A DNA stretch of 7,565 nt from an uncultured Clostridia bacterium (GCA_937874755.1 CALNBC010000308.1:1-7565); one strand, 5' to 3'. Counted from the stretch's first letter, positions 1-6,660 are shown. Numbers and translations are program-made. Notes: generated from the sequence alone by a model not told the origin.

Positions 1-385
1 CGCGGATTCCGTCGTCCGCTGCCATTTCGGCGCCCATATCGAAGTTCAGCACGTCTCCCGCGTAGTTGCCGTAAAGATAGATGCAGCCCTTGCCGGCGTC
101 AACAGCCTTAACGGCTTCGTAGCAGGGTTCGGGGGAGGGGGAGGTATTTATGTTTCCGATGACGGCTGCATCCGCAAAACCGTCGCCTACATAGCCTAAA
201 AACAGAGGTTCGTGTCCGGAGCCGCCACCGACAATAACGCCGACCTTGTCCTTCTTGGGCGCATTCTTGCTGACGACTACGCGCTTCATTTCGCCGATAA
301 GCTTGACCTTGTTCTCGTAAGCGCGGGTATAGCCTGCAAGCATTTCTTCTACGATTTGATACGGGTCGTTGATGAGTCTTCTCAT
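1..385 (-). CDS. dhaK: Dihydroxyacetone kinase DhaK-type subunit, N-terminal part (runs off left edge)
   Basis: This gene was read directly from the minus strand; 128 codons are visible and the rest lies outside the window. Known DhaK subunits bind dihydroxyacetone covalently through a histidine and pass phosphate from ATP or a PTS-linked DhaL-ADP. The start MRRLINDP is typical of the family. The glycine-rich GGGSGHEP motif is at residues 53-60 with His58, matching the active-site histidine region of E. coli DhaK (His56). GNYAGDVLNF at residues 106-115 holds Asp111, matching E. coli Asp109. The substrate-binding histidine that forms the hemiaminal lies further on and is not visible. The ATG at 385 is preceded by AGGAGG (395-400). 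The segment NINTSPSPEP differs from the usual IFTSPTPDQ of true DHA kinases, so a tetrose or other small ketose substrate is possible. Family is secure; exact substrate is not. Confidence 0.9.
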   Translation of the reverse strand, partial: MRRLINDPYQIVEEMLAGYTRAYENKVKLIGEMKRVVVSKNAPKKDKVGVIVGGGSGHEPLFLGYVGDGFADAAVIGNINTSPSPEPCYEAVKAVDAGKGCIYLYGNYAGDVLNFDMGAEMAADDGIR

Positions 386-477
386 GAATTTGAGCCTCCT
401 TGTTTATTTTGATGGATTTAAAGCCTGCTCTGATAGAATAGTAAGATGCATCAAAGCAAACCTGCAAAAAGAAAAGA

Positions 478-508
478 CTAAATTGGGACGCACGCTTTTG
501 TAATTTAG
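478..508 (-). promoter_or_regulatory. Possible hairpin with U-rich tail in the dhaK leader
   Basis: On the minus strand CTAAATT (508-502) can pair with AATTTAG (484-478) around a 17-base loop, followed directly by a T-rich stretch, TCTTTTCTTTTT (about 477-466). It lies within the predicted dhaK leader, about 80 bases before the start codon. It resembles a weak attenuator, but the stem is AT-rich and the loop long, so it may be fortuitous. I do not recognise any known riboswitch here. Confidence 0.25.
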
Positions 509-549
509 AACATGGATTTGCTGGGAATAAGACGTAATGCATACCTCTC

Positions 550-565
550 ATTCCTTGTAAGGAAT
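550..565. promoter_or_regulatory. Perfect palindrome, candidate repressor operator for dhaK
   Basis: ATTCCTT, two bases, then AAGGAAT form a perfect 7+7 inverted repeat. It overlaps the last two bases of the predicted -10 box of the dhaK promoter and covers the expected transcription start, a position at which a bound dimeric repressor would block initiation. The regulator is not identifiable from this window. Confidence 0.5.
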
Positions 566-592
566 TCTACCATAGTCTGTTTGCAACTGCAA
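564..592 (-). promoter_or_regulatory. Predicted sigma-A promoter of dhaK
   Basis: On the minus strand the -10 is TAGAAT (569-564, 5 of 6 matches) with a TG extension just upstream, spaced 17 bases from a weak -35, TTGCAG (592-587, 3 of 6). The extended -10 could make up for the weak -35. Transcription would begin near 557, giving a leader of roughly 170 bases. A short palindrome, TTGCA-AC-TGCAA (581-592), covers the -35. TGCAAGCG (588-595) resembles half of a CcpA/LacI-family site. Confidence 0.45.
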
Positions 593-712
593 GCGAAAGT
601 GACATAAAACTCAAATTCTACAATAAAATCACAGATACATGTAATAAGGACAATACAGGTAGGAACAGATATATACAGGAATAGACTCAAAATTGCCGAT
701 AGCATGATGACA

Positions 713-739
713 AAAAGCGCGGCAAAAAACCGCGCTTTT
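713..739 (-). terminator. Intrinsic terminator after the Myb-like gene
   Basis: AAAAGCGCGG (713-722) pairs perfectly with CCGCGCTTTT (730-739) around a 7-base loop. On the minus strand the GC-rich stem ends in a run of five T, 25 bases past the stop codon of the 213-aa gene. It separates that gene from dhaK downstream. On the plus strand the T-run is shorter. Confidence 0.85.
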
Positions 740-763
740 ATCGTTGACCCATGCTGCTTTTCG

Positions 764-1405
764 CTAGACAGCCGAAGACCTGCGCAATGTGTCTACTGCG
801 TCTTCCAGTTCGGCGATGCGGCGAAGTGCGTCCTCCAATTCGCCGGAAAGGCGCATGATAACTGCGATGCTCTTAATGCCGTCCGCGTCCTCGCGAAGCT
901 TTTTCGCGCGCTTTTTGGCAAGCCCCTTTTCGTAGGGGTCGATGCAGGGCATATCGTTTTCGCGCATATAACGCACTACCTCTGAAACGAGTACGGGGTT
1001 GTTTTTAACAAGCGCCCTGTACTTGTTCTGGTAACGCAACATAGCGCGGGTATCGCCCTTGCCCATTTCGAGCGTGCAAGCTCTGACCGACTGCCCTTTT
1101 GCCTGGGCGGAGATAACCGTCACTAAAAGATCCCAGATTTCGTCCTGAGTAAAGGGGATGAATGCGGGGCTGTGCTCGTGTTCAGGATTATCCCGCACTT
1201 TTGCATAGTAGAAGTTGCGTATGGAGTTCGGCTTTCTACCGGTCTTTGACGCAACGGAGTCAAAGACACTCTTAAGAGGCCGACCCTCGGTGCGCGCCAT
1301 TCTGACTTCGCTCCAGAGCAGGTTTTCTTCGTCGCTCTTCCAGCCTGTGCGCGCAATGGATGCGGAAGGCTCCTTGATGAGTGCTATACTCGCGCCCTTT
1401 GACAT
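764..1405 (-). CDS. Myb/SANT-like DNA-binding protein with C-terminal coiled coil (RsfA-like)
   Basis: A 213-aa soluble protein, probably a transcription regulator. Residues 20-71 look like a Myb/SANT helix-turn-helix: an opening GWKSDEENLLWSEV, then an EG turn at 40-41, FDSVASKTGRK and a third-helix segment, SIRNFYYAKVR. This pattern resembles the prespore regulator RsfA of Bacillus, which starts with a similar W-x-x-E-E module and has a GR turn before the recognition helix. Residues 85-130 may be a second, degenerate copy, since an aromatic, Asp-Glu and Gly recur with the same spacing (22/25-26/41 and 85/88-89/104). Residues about 160-208 are Lys/Arg/Glu-rich with leucine heptads and probably form a dimerising coiled coil. 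The ATG at 1405 follows AGGAGG (1414-1419). It appears monocistronic, with its own terminator. The targets are unknown, and a role in sporulation is only suggested by the RsfA resemblance. Confidence 0.8.
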   Translation of the reverse strand: MSKGASIALIKEPSASIARTGWKSDEENLLWSEVRMARTEGRPLKSVFDSVASKTGRKPNSIRNFYYAKVRDNPEHEHSPAFIPFTQDEIWDLLVTVISAQAKGQSVRACTLEMGKGDTRAMLRYQNKYRALVKNNPVLVSEVVRYMRENDMPCIDPYEKGLAKKRAKKLREDADGIKSIAVIMRLSGELEDALRRIAELEDAVDTLRRSSAV

Positions 1406-1483
1406 ATCGATGACCTCCTGATTGTGGGAATTTGTTTGGGGTATTCACCCGTGTTCAATTTCAGTATTCCCCTGCTTTTGGGT

Positions 1484-1514
1484 TTTATAACTGTGTATTT
1501 TAAAAATCTGTCCC
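1484..1514 (-). promoter_or_regulatory. Weak candidate promoter of the Myb-like gene
   Basis: On the minus strand TATAAA (1489-1484) lies 19 bases downstream of GGGACA (1514-1509). The spacing is longer than ideal and the -35 is poor. It is the best match in this AT-rich stretch upstream of the gene. Recognition by an alternative sigma factor cannot be excluded. Confidence 0.2.
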
Positions 1515-1556
1515 GCGAATTTTTATCTGTTGCAAAAAAACATGGCGTAAATAAAA

Positions 1557-1583
1557 GACCAAAGCGGTGGCTTCGCTTTGGTC
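1557..1583 (-). terminator. Intrinsic terminator, minus strand
   Basis: GACCAAAGCG (1557-1566) and CGCTTTGGTC (1574-1583) form a perfect 10-bp stem with a 7-base loop, followed on the minus strand by TTTTATTT. It is the first strong terminator downstream of asnS, although 273 bases past its stop codon, and it insulates the Myb-like gene. On the plus strand no T-run follows. Confidence 0.75.
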
Positions 1584-1855
1584 AGTGTGAAAGCAAGAGG
1601 AGACGTTTTTGACCATGCTTGTGATTGGTGCGCGTGTTGGATGATTCAGACCTTGACTGAACGCGACCCAAAGTACACGCATGATCGGGAGGCTGGGATT
1701 AAACCCGTTTTGTATAAACAGTTAAACAGTTCGGCTTAAGTAGCTATGTTAAAAAGCAAGATGCGCGGTGGGGGATACCGGTAATTCGCCGTGTTGCCCT
1801 AATGCACAGGTTAAAATTAGATGCTATATGTGATTATATTGCGATTCCGTTGTAA
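1584..1855. other. 272-base stretch with no recognisable gene
   Basis: This lies between the asnS stop codon and the minus-strand terminator. The only open frames here are short, have no convincing ribosome binding site and give low-complexity or atypical peptides. A short direct repeat, AAACAGTT twice in tandem, occurs near 1718-1733. There is no tRNA, no clear riboswitch and no convincing promoter on either strand. It may be a long asnS 3' untranslated region, a decayed gene or an unrecognised small RNA. Confidence 0.4.
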
Positions 1856-3244
1856 TTAGAACTCTGCGGAGCCTGCGGTTCGCGGAAAGGGCAGAACATC
1901 TCTGATGTTCGCCATACCGGTTACATACATGAGAATTCGCTCAAAACCCATGCCGAATCCTGCGTGTTTGCAACCGCCGTATTTGCGAAGCTCCAGATAC
2001 CACCAATAATCCTCTTCGTTCATGCCAAGCTCTTTTATGCGTTCGGTTATAACATCCATTCGCTCCTCGCGCTGGCTGCCTCCGACTATCTCGCCCACTC
2101 CAGGCACGAGCAGGTCTACCGCGGCTACGGTTTTTCCGTCGTCATTCTGGCGCATATAGAATGCCTTTATATCCTTCGGATAATCGGTGACAAACACTGG
2201 TTTTTCAAATATATGTTCAGTTAAATAGCGCTCATGTTCGGTCTGCAGGTCGCACCCCCAAAACGGCGTGTACTCGAAATCCTTGCCTGACTTTAGCAAG
2301 AGTTCCACCGCTTCCGTATACGTAACTCTGACGAAGTCGCTATCGGCGACGTTCTTAAGCCGCGCAATCAGCTCTTTGTCTATAAAGCTGTTGAAGAACT
2401 CTAGCTCGTCCGGCGCTTTTTCGAATAGGTCGGCTATTATGTACTTGACGAGCGCTTCCGCCAAATCCATGTTCTCTTTTAACCCGGCAAACGCCATCTC
2501 GGGCTCTATCATCCAAAATTCCGCGGCGTGGCGGGCAGTGTAGGACTGTTCCGCCCGGAATGTGGGACCGAAAGTATAAATATTTCTGAATGCCATCGCA
2601 TAGGATTCACCGTACAATTGACCGGAAACAGTCAGGTTTGCGGCCTTACCGAAGAAGTCCTGAGAATCGTCCACCGCGCCGTCTTTCGTCCTGGGGGGAT
2701 TGTCAATATCCAGCGTGGTAGCGCGGAACATTTCGCCCGCGCCCTCGCAGTCGCTGGCGGTGATTATCGGGGTGTGGACATAAAGGAATCCTTGCTCGGC
2801 GAAGAAGCGGTGGATTGCCTGGGCAACCAACGACCTGACGCGGAACACCGCAAAGAAAGTGTTGGTTCTGGGGCGAAGGTGAAGCTGGGTGCGCAGGTAT
2901 TCGAAGGAGTGACGTTTTTTTTGGAGCGGGTATTCCGGCGAGCACTCGCCTTCGACCGTTATTTCCTCGGCGTGAATCTCGAAGGGTTGTTTCATTTCGG
3001 GGGTAAGCGCTACGATTCCCGTAACGGTCAGTGCCGCGCCGGTGGAAATGTGGAGCGATTCGCCGTTCTTGAGCTTGTCCCGTTCAAAGACTACTTGTAC
3101 GGATTTCATTTTTGTTCCGTCGTTGAGTTCGATAAAACCAAGGGACTTGCTTTCGCGGACGGTGCGAACCCAGCCGCTGATAGTAACACTTTTTTTGTTC
3201 AAAGAAATAAAGTCGCTGAATAGTTCATTCACTGTGGTATTCAT
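1856..3244 (-). CDS. asnS: Asparaginyl-tRNA synthetase (class II)
   Basis: This cytoplasmic enzyme charges tRNA-Asn with asparagine using ATP. From the ATG at 3244 it has 462 residues, close to the 466 of E. coli AsnS. Residues about 18-96 are the anticodon-binding OB-fold, starting [13 protein letters not shown]. The class II catalytic core follows, with motif 1 around 137-162 (ending [12 protein letters not shown]), motif 2 with FRAE at 229-232 and AEFWMIEPE at 241-249, and motif 3 with GFGMGFER at 429-436. The C-terminus, [11 protein letters not shown], is typical of AsnRS. The frame stays open upstream to 3349. However, the ATG at 3244 has a GGAGGA site at the right distance, matches the family N-terminus, and the predicted promoter lies inside the extension, so the longer form is rejected. 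The gene is transcribed alone. Motif 2 continues as [13 protein letters not shown], whereas I recall ENSNT-RH in many homologues. Confidence 0.97.
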   Translation of the reverse strand: MNTTVNELFSDFISLNKKSVTISGWVRTVRESKSLGFIELNDGTKMKSVQVVFERDKLKNGESLHISTGAALTVTGIVALTPEMKQPFEIHAEEITVEGECSPEYPLQKKRHSFEYLRTQLHLRPRTNTFFAVFRVRSLVAQAIHRFFAEQGFLYVHTPIITASDCEGAGEMFRATTLDIDNPPRTKDGAVDDSQDFFGKAANLTVSGQLYGESYAMAFRNIYTFGPTFRAEQSYTARHAAEFWMIEPEMAFAGLKENMDLAEALVKYIIADLFEKAPDELEFFNSFIDKELIARLKNVADSDFVRVTYTEAVELLLKSGKDFEYTPFWGCDLQTEHERYLTEHIFEKPVFVTDYPKDIKAFYMRQNDDGKTVAAVDLLVPGVGEIVGGSQREERMDVITERIKELGMNEEDYWWYLELRKYGGCKHAGFGMGFERILMYVTGMANIRDVLPFPRTAGSAEF

Positions 3245-3251
3245 TAGCCTG

Positions 3252-3257
3252 TCCTCC
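3252..3257 (-). promoter_or_regulatory. Ribosome binding site fixing the asnS start
   Basis: GGAGGA on the minus strand lies seven bases before the ATG at 3244. It supports this start over the longer in-frame extension. Confidence 0.8.
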
Positions 3258-3282
3258 GGTGTGAGATTGGCATTCTTCGCAT

Positions 3283-3311
3283 ATTTTAGCATTTTTGGCT
3301 TAATAGGGCAA
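3283..3311 (-). promoter_or_regulatory. Predicted sigma-A promoter of asnS
   Basis: On the minus strand the -35 is TTGCCC (3311-3306, 4 of 6), the spacer is exactly 17 bases and the -10 is TAAAAT (3288-3283, 5 of 6). The start would be near 3276, leaving a leader of about 32 bases. That leaves no room for a T-box riboswitch, and I see no T-box sequence elsewhere upstream. Confidence 0.65.
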
Positions 3312-3349
3312 CAGCGACGCAACTTGCCGCATACAGATAAAATAAACAT

Positions 3350-3410
3350 TCGCCGACAGATTATCCGGCGACATAAAGCGGCATTTCAGGTTCGCAGCCC
3401 TTTGCCGCTT
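3350..3410 (+). other. Two adjacent hairpins upstream of the 304-aa gene
   Basis: The first is TCGCCG (3350-3355) with CGGCGA (3366-3371). The second is AAGCGGCA (3376-3383) with TGCCGCTT (3403-3410), with a further AGG/CCT pairing inside. Neither is followed by a T-run, so they are not terminators. They end 15 bases before the ribosome binding site of the plus-strand gene and could shape its leader or act as a protein-binding region. I found no clear plus-strand promoter for that gene. Confidence 0.35.
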
Positions 3411-3425
3411 GAATAGCTTGTATAT

Positions 3426-3434
3426 AGGAGGTGA
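3426..3434 (+). promoter_or_regulatory. Ribosome binding site fixing a GTG start
   Basis: AGGAGGTGA is a near-perfect anti-16S match. It overlaps an upstream GTG at 3431, so that codon cannot be the start. The next in-frame GTG at 3440 sits eight bases beyond AGGAGG and is the likely initiator. Confidence 0.75.
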
Positions 3435-3439
3435 AAGCT

Positions 3440-4354
3440 GTGTTGCCTGTGCTAGTCGTTTATCCGGACGAGCCGTCCTTCATGTTAGCGGACGGCATCG
3501 CACAAATGGAGGCGAACAGGGATAAGCCGCTTGTTCTGCCCGCAGCCATGGGGAGTGCGCATTATATAACCGCCCTCCCGCTGAGTCCGGGCTGTATTCC
3601 CGTTACTATGAGGGTGGAGGTAAGCCCGAGCGGTGAAACGGCAGGAGCGGTCTACTGGCGAGATTGCGCAGTGCTGCGCCTTGCCATACCCAAGTTGCCC
3701 CCGGAATTTGAGCCTGCGGCGTCCATAGCGGTTGCGGAGCACAATGAACTTGCAGCCTGCCTTTTCAGGCAGGGAGGGGTGCACCTTGCCATCGAGAGGG
3801 AAGGGCTTTCCGTATGGTCAAAGACTGTGGCGAACCGCGGCTGGGGGGAGCTGACATTCATTGGAGAGCATCTGATTTGCGTGACGGACGAAGGGTGCAT
3901 CTGTTTGAATACCGCAAAATTTGAGGTTTATTTAGAGCTTTCCGGCAAATGTGAGCTGAAAGAAGGGGAAATATCTTGTACTCGAAGCTTGAACACAAGG
4001 CTGGAGCACAAGGAAATGACGAAGTATGACGCTATTACGGGCGAACGTAGGGAAAGGCGGATAATCGCAGGCAGGAGCACGGACAGCGCGGAGGACGCTA
4101 TACTAGGGTTGCTGGATGCTATTCGCTTCGGATTGGTAAACGAGGTGAGCGGGTTGCTTTGCGGCGAGCTGTCTGGGCTGAGCATAGAGCAACTTTACGG
4201 TTTCTTCGGCGAGTACGAAATCGCGCAGACGCACCCGTTTTCCCTGGGAATAGTGGGGATAAGAATGTCGTCGGAAAGCAAAATGCGGGAATTTAGATTC
4301 GAGACTGAGGAAAGGATGGGGTTCTTTCGCGTTGCGAACGCGGAGGAGCTTTGA
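3440..4354 (+). CDS. Protein of unknown function, 304 aa
   Basis: I do not recognise this protein. It starts at GTG 3440 as MLPVLVVYPDEP. It has no signal peptide and no transmembrane segment, so it is probably cytoplasmic. Residues about 75-180 are made of short beta-strand-like stretches, such as LSVWSKTV, LTFIGEHLICVTDEGCICL and FEVYLEL, as in part of a beta-propeller or a beta-sandwich, but there are too few for a full propeller. Residues 191-209 are highly charged (KEMTKYDAITGERRERRII). Residues about 215-262 are two or more amphipathic helices (SAEDAILGLLDAIRFGL, then SIEQLYGFFGEYE), followed by strands to the end, loosely reminiscent of an NTF2-like fold. It has six cysteines with no metal-site spacing. 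It is divergent from asnS and ends at a bidirectional terminator, so it is a single-gene unit. Confidence 0.8.
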   Translation: MLPVLVVYPDEPSFMLADGIAQMEANRDKPLVLPAAMGSAHYITALPLSPGCIPVTMRVEVSPSGETAGAVYWRDCAVLRLAIPKLPPEFEPAASIAVAEHNELAACLFRQGGVHLAIEREGLSVWSKTVANRGWGELTFIGEHLICVTDEGCICLNTAKFEVYLELSGKCELKEGEISCTRSLNTRLEHKEMTKYDAITGERRERRIIAGRSTDSAEDAILGLLDAIRFGLVNEVSGLLCGELSGLSIEQLYGFFGEYEIAQTHPFSLGIVGIRMSSESKMREFRFETEERMGFFRVANAEEL

Positions 4355-4372
4355 GTAACGGCTTAAGAAGCA

Positions 4373-4403
4373 AAATAAAAGGGGTAAATCGCCCCTTTTA
4401 TTT
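4373..4403. terminator. Bidirectional intrinsic terminator
   Basis: AAATAAAAGGGG (4373-4384) and CCCCTTTTATTT (4392-4403) are perfectly complementary over 12 bp with a 7-base loop. The A and T flanks give a T-rich tail on both strands. It lies between two convergent genes, 18 bases after the stop of the 304-aa gene and 15 bases after the stop of the HAD gene, and serves both. Confidence 0.9.
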
Positions 4404-4418
4404 AACTATATAATATAA

Positions 4419-5228
4419 TTATTTGAGAAATTGATTGATATCCGCCAGCTTGTCGAACACCAGATGGGGTTTCGACGGGTATTCGGCGAGCATTTCTTCG
4501 GTGGTTTCGCCGCTCATGACAAGTATAGAGAGCATTCCACTGCGCAACCCCGTCTCGATATCAGTATAAAGCCTGTCACCCACCATGGCGCATTCGGCGG
4601 TGGTGAGCCCCGTGCGCTCCAGCACAGCGTCTACAATGCCGGTGTATGGTTTGCCGATGATGAGCTCAGGGCGCCTGCCTGTCGAAGCGTCGATAAAGGC
4701 AATAATCGCACCGACGTCCGGCATGAAGCCTGTGGCTGTGGGGCAGTTGAAATCGGGGTGGGTAGCGATATAGGGCAGCCCGTCGCGAACGAAGTTGCAG
4801 ACGGCGTGCATCTTTGCGTAATCCAGAGTCGTGTCGAAACCTATGACGACGATGTCGGGATTCTCGTTGTCCACCACGATGCCGCGCGTTTGAAGGTCTT
4901 CTACGAGGTATTTATTCCCAAGGACGAATGCTTTTTTGCCGGCATAAAGCTCGTTCAGCTTGGTCGCGGTGGCGTCTCCGGCGGTCAGCACCTTTGAACG
5001 GTCGACTTCTAGCCCCAGCCTCGCTAACTTTTTTACATAAAAATCGCCGTTTCGCGAGGTGTTGTTGGTCAGAAACAGGAAATCGCGCCCTGTTTCTTTA
5101 ACGGCGTCGATGAAGCTCAACGCGCCTTCGATGAGTTCGTCTTCCAGGTAAAAGGTTCCGTCCATATCAAGCAGGAAGCACTTGACACCTGCAAAATCTT
5201 TAGCGGTTACGTCGCCAATTCTCTTCAT
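4419..5228 (-). CDS. HAD-superfamily phosphatase, NagD/AraL type (C2 cap)
   Basis: A 269-aa haloacid-dehalogenase-type hydrolase, the usual size for the NagD/AraL/p-nitrophenylphosphatase group, which dephosphorylates sugar phosphates and nucleotides in the cytoplasm. Motif I is DMDGT with nucleophile Asp21 and acid Asp23. Motif II is TNNTS at 54-58, motif III is Lys193 in IIGKPY, and motif IV is GDRLYTDI with Asp218 and Asp223. The C2 cap lies between, including the typical THPDFNCP at 157-164. The ATG at 5228 has GGAGGTGA (5232-5239) before it. That site sits in the 12-base gap after the dehydrogenase gene, so the two are co-transcribed. B. subtilis AraL, a promiscuous phosphosugar phosphatase, is likewise next to araM, which suggests a housecleaning role for phosphosugars here. 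All catalytic residues are present. The natural substrate is unknown. Confidence 0.92.
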   Translation of the reverse strand: MKRIGDVTAKDFAGVKCFLLDMDGTFYLEDELIEGALSFIDAVKETGRDFLFLTNNTSRNGDFYVKKLARLGLEVDRSKVLTAGDATATKLNELYAGKKAFVLGNKYLVEDLQTRGIVVDNENPDIVVIGFDTTLDYAKMHAVCNFVRDGLPYIATHPDFNCPTATGFMPDVGAIIAFIDASTGRRPELIIGKPYTGIVDAVLERTGLTTAECAMVGDRLYTDIETGLRSGMLSILVMSGETTEEMLAEYPSKPHLVFDKLADINQFLK

Positions 5229-5240
5229 AGGTCACCTCCG

Positions 5241-6596
5241 TCAAACAGGGAAAAATTTGTCTGCAAAATCGTACAGCTCGCCGATATCCCAAAGCATTGA
5301 GCTCATCAGATAGCGATCCCTCATGTCCCTCGAACAGATGAATGCGTCTTGCACGTCCTGAACGGAAAAGTCAAGCTCTTCGGGGGTCATGGGCATGCCG
5401 CATACCTTCATAGCCTCGTAGAGCTTTCTGTAATCGGGGAGCTCCTCGACCATGGTGTCATGTATTTCGTCCCAGCGGTTTATGATGTTGTTCATGCGGC
5501 GTTCGTGGTTCTTGGGATCGTTCTTGCCCGCCTTTTTTTCGATGGCGAAAATCTCCGGGGCTGTGTCGCCGAACACGCGTACGACGTTCGCTTCCCACTT
5601 CTTGGGGTCGAATTCCCTAAGGAATTTTTCTGCTTTCTCGCGGTTAGGGTTGAACGAGAGCAGCTTGTCGTAAATCTCGCAGACTAGTAGCGTCGCGACG
5701 CCTACTTGGATGCCGTGCAGGTCGTAGGGCTTGCCGCGCTCCAGTGCCATCATTTCCCACATGTGGGAGAAATGGTGTTCCAGCCCGGATGCGGGGCGGG
5801 ACATTTCTGCGAAGGACATAGCCATGCCTGCCGCCACCAGACCTTCGGATATTGCCTGGATTGCCTCAGGGTCACGCTTGGGTATGCCTGGGGCAAAGTC
5901 GATGACGCGCTTTGCGGTGGTGCGCATAATGTCCGAAACATTGTCGCAGAAGTATTCGCCCGTCACAATGTTGGAAATCTTCCATTCGCAGATGGAGAGG
6001 AACTTAGCCATAATGTCGCCGAATCCTGCCCAGAGCATGCGCATGGGGGCGTTCTTGAGAATGTCTATATCCAATATGATTGCCGAGGGGAGCTGGGTGT
6101 ATATCGTAGTTTTGACGTTGTTGACCTCCATAGATGAAGAGTTGGAGGCGTACCCGTCCATAGAGGGGGCTGTGCCCACTATCATGCTGGGTTTATTCGT
6201 AACGTAGCCGAAAATCTTGCAGATGTCGTTTATTACGCCGCTACCGACACCCAGAATAAGGTCACATTTGGGGTCAAAGTGCATTGCGACGCTGCCGAGC
6301 TCTATTTCTTCGGGCCTTGTGCGCTCCTTGCGGGTGGGGAGTATGTAAAGTTTGAACTTTATGCCGGCGTTCTTGAGTATTTCGGCGACCGATTTGCCCG
6401 CGGCCTCGTAAGTATTCTCGTCGCATACGATGAAGGGGTAGGAGCAGCCCAGGGTTTGCACGGCTTCTGGTACAGTTTGGATAACACCGCTGCCGACGCG
6501 AAGGAATTTGAGATCGATCACATGGGTTCTTCCGCATTCACACTCAAAACCCTTAGGGTCGATCAGCTGATGTATGGACATCTCGCCGAATTTCAT
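5241..6596 (-). CDS. egsA: sn-Glycerol-1-phosphate dehydrogenase family protein (AraM/EgsA)
   Basis: A 451-aa NAD(P)-dependent, metal-dependent dehydrogenase of the iron-alcohol-dehydrogenase-like clan. Characterised members (archaeal EgsA, B. subtilis AraM) reduce dihydroxyacetone phosphate to sn-glycerol 1-phosphate. The dinucleotide-binding loop is LGVGSGVINDICK (residues 115-127) and the second nucleotide motif is TAPSMDGYAS (142-151). Predicted metal ligands are Asp194 in GFGD, a histidine of LEHHFSH (274 or 275) and His294 in DLHG. An N-terminal FECECGRTH (18-25 region) has closely spaced Cys19 and Cys21. At 451 residues it is longer than B. subtilis AraM (394), mainly through a helical C-terminal part. 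The ATG at 6596 follows AAGGAGG (6605-6611). It is the first gene of an operon with the HAD phosphatase and is divergent from an FGGY kinase. That neighbourhood suggests catabolism of a sugar or polyol rather than lipid synthesis, so another polyol phosphate may be the true substrate. Confidence 0.88.
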   Translation of the reverse strand: MKFGEMSIHQLIDPKGFECECGRTHVIDLKFLRVGSGVIQTVPEAVQTLGCSYPFIVCDENTYEAAGKSVAEILKNAGIKFKLYILPTRKERTRPEEIELGSVAMHFDPKCDLILGVGSGVINDICKIFGYVTNKPSMIVGTAPSMDGYASNSSSMEVNNVKTTIYTQLPSAIILDIDILKNAPMRMLWAGFGDIMAKFLSICEWKISNIVTGEYFCDNVSDIMRTTAKRVIDFAPGIPKRDPEAIQAISEGLVAAGMAMSFAEMSRPASGLEHHFSHMWEMMALERGKPYDLHGIQVGVATLLVCEIYDKLLSFNPNREKAEKFLREFDPKKWEANVVRVFGDTAPEIFAIEKKAGKNDPKNHERRMNNIINRWDEIHDTMVEELPDYRKLYEAMKVCGMPMTPEELDFSVQDVQDAFICSRDMRDRYLMSSMLWDIGELYDFADKFFPV

Positions 6597-6660
6597 AGGT
6601 ATGACCTCCTTAACCGGTAGTTTTAGTTATAAGTGCTGAACCATACTTTCTATACATAAA

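Noticed and set aside
108..551. 147-codon minus-strand open frame overlapping dhaK
   Set aside because: Its latter half is an Arg-rich shadow of dhaK in another frame; the correct frame carries the DhaK motifs.
588..601. Full cre site in the dhaK promoter
   Set aside because: Only the left half (TGCAAGCG) matches; the right half lacks the CA end, so it is kept only as a half-site note.
1424..1682. Short open frames of about 60 codons on both strands
   Set aside because: They overlap the terminator hairpin at 1557-1583, lack good ribosome binding sites and show no recognisable protein features.
2528..3223. 231-codon plus-strand open frame
   Set aside because: It lies wholly opposite asnS, which is unmistakable on the minus strand, and its translation shows no family resemblance.
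3245..3349. 35-codon N-terminal extension of asnS to an ATG at 3349
   Set aside because: The predicted promoter (3283-3311) lies inside it, the ATG at 3244 has its own ribosome binding site, and the extension is absent from the usual AsnRS N-terminus.
3245..3430. T-box riboswitch upstream of asnS
   Set aside because: The leader predicted from the promoter is only about 32 bases and no T-box sequence or specifier-type structure is seen.
3431..3439. GTG at 3431 as start of the 304-aa gene
   Set aside because: This codon is part of the ribosome binding site AGGAGGTGA itself; GTG at 3440 has proper spacing.
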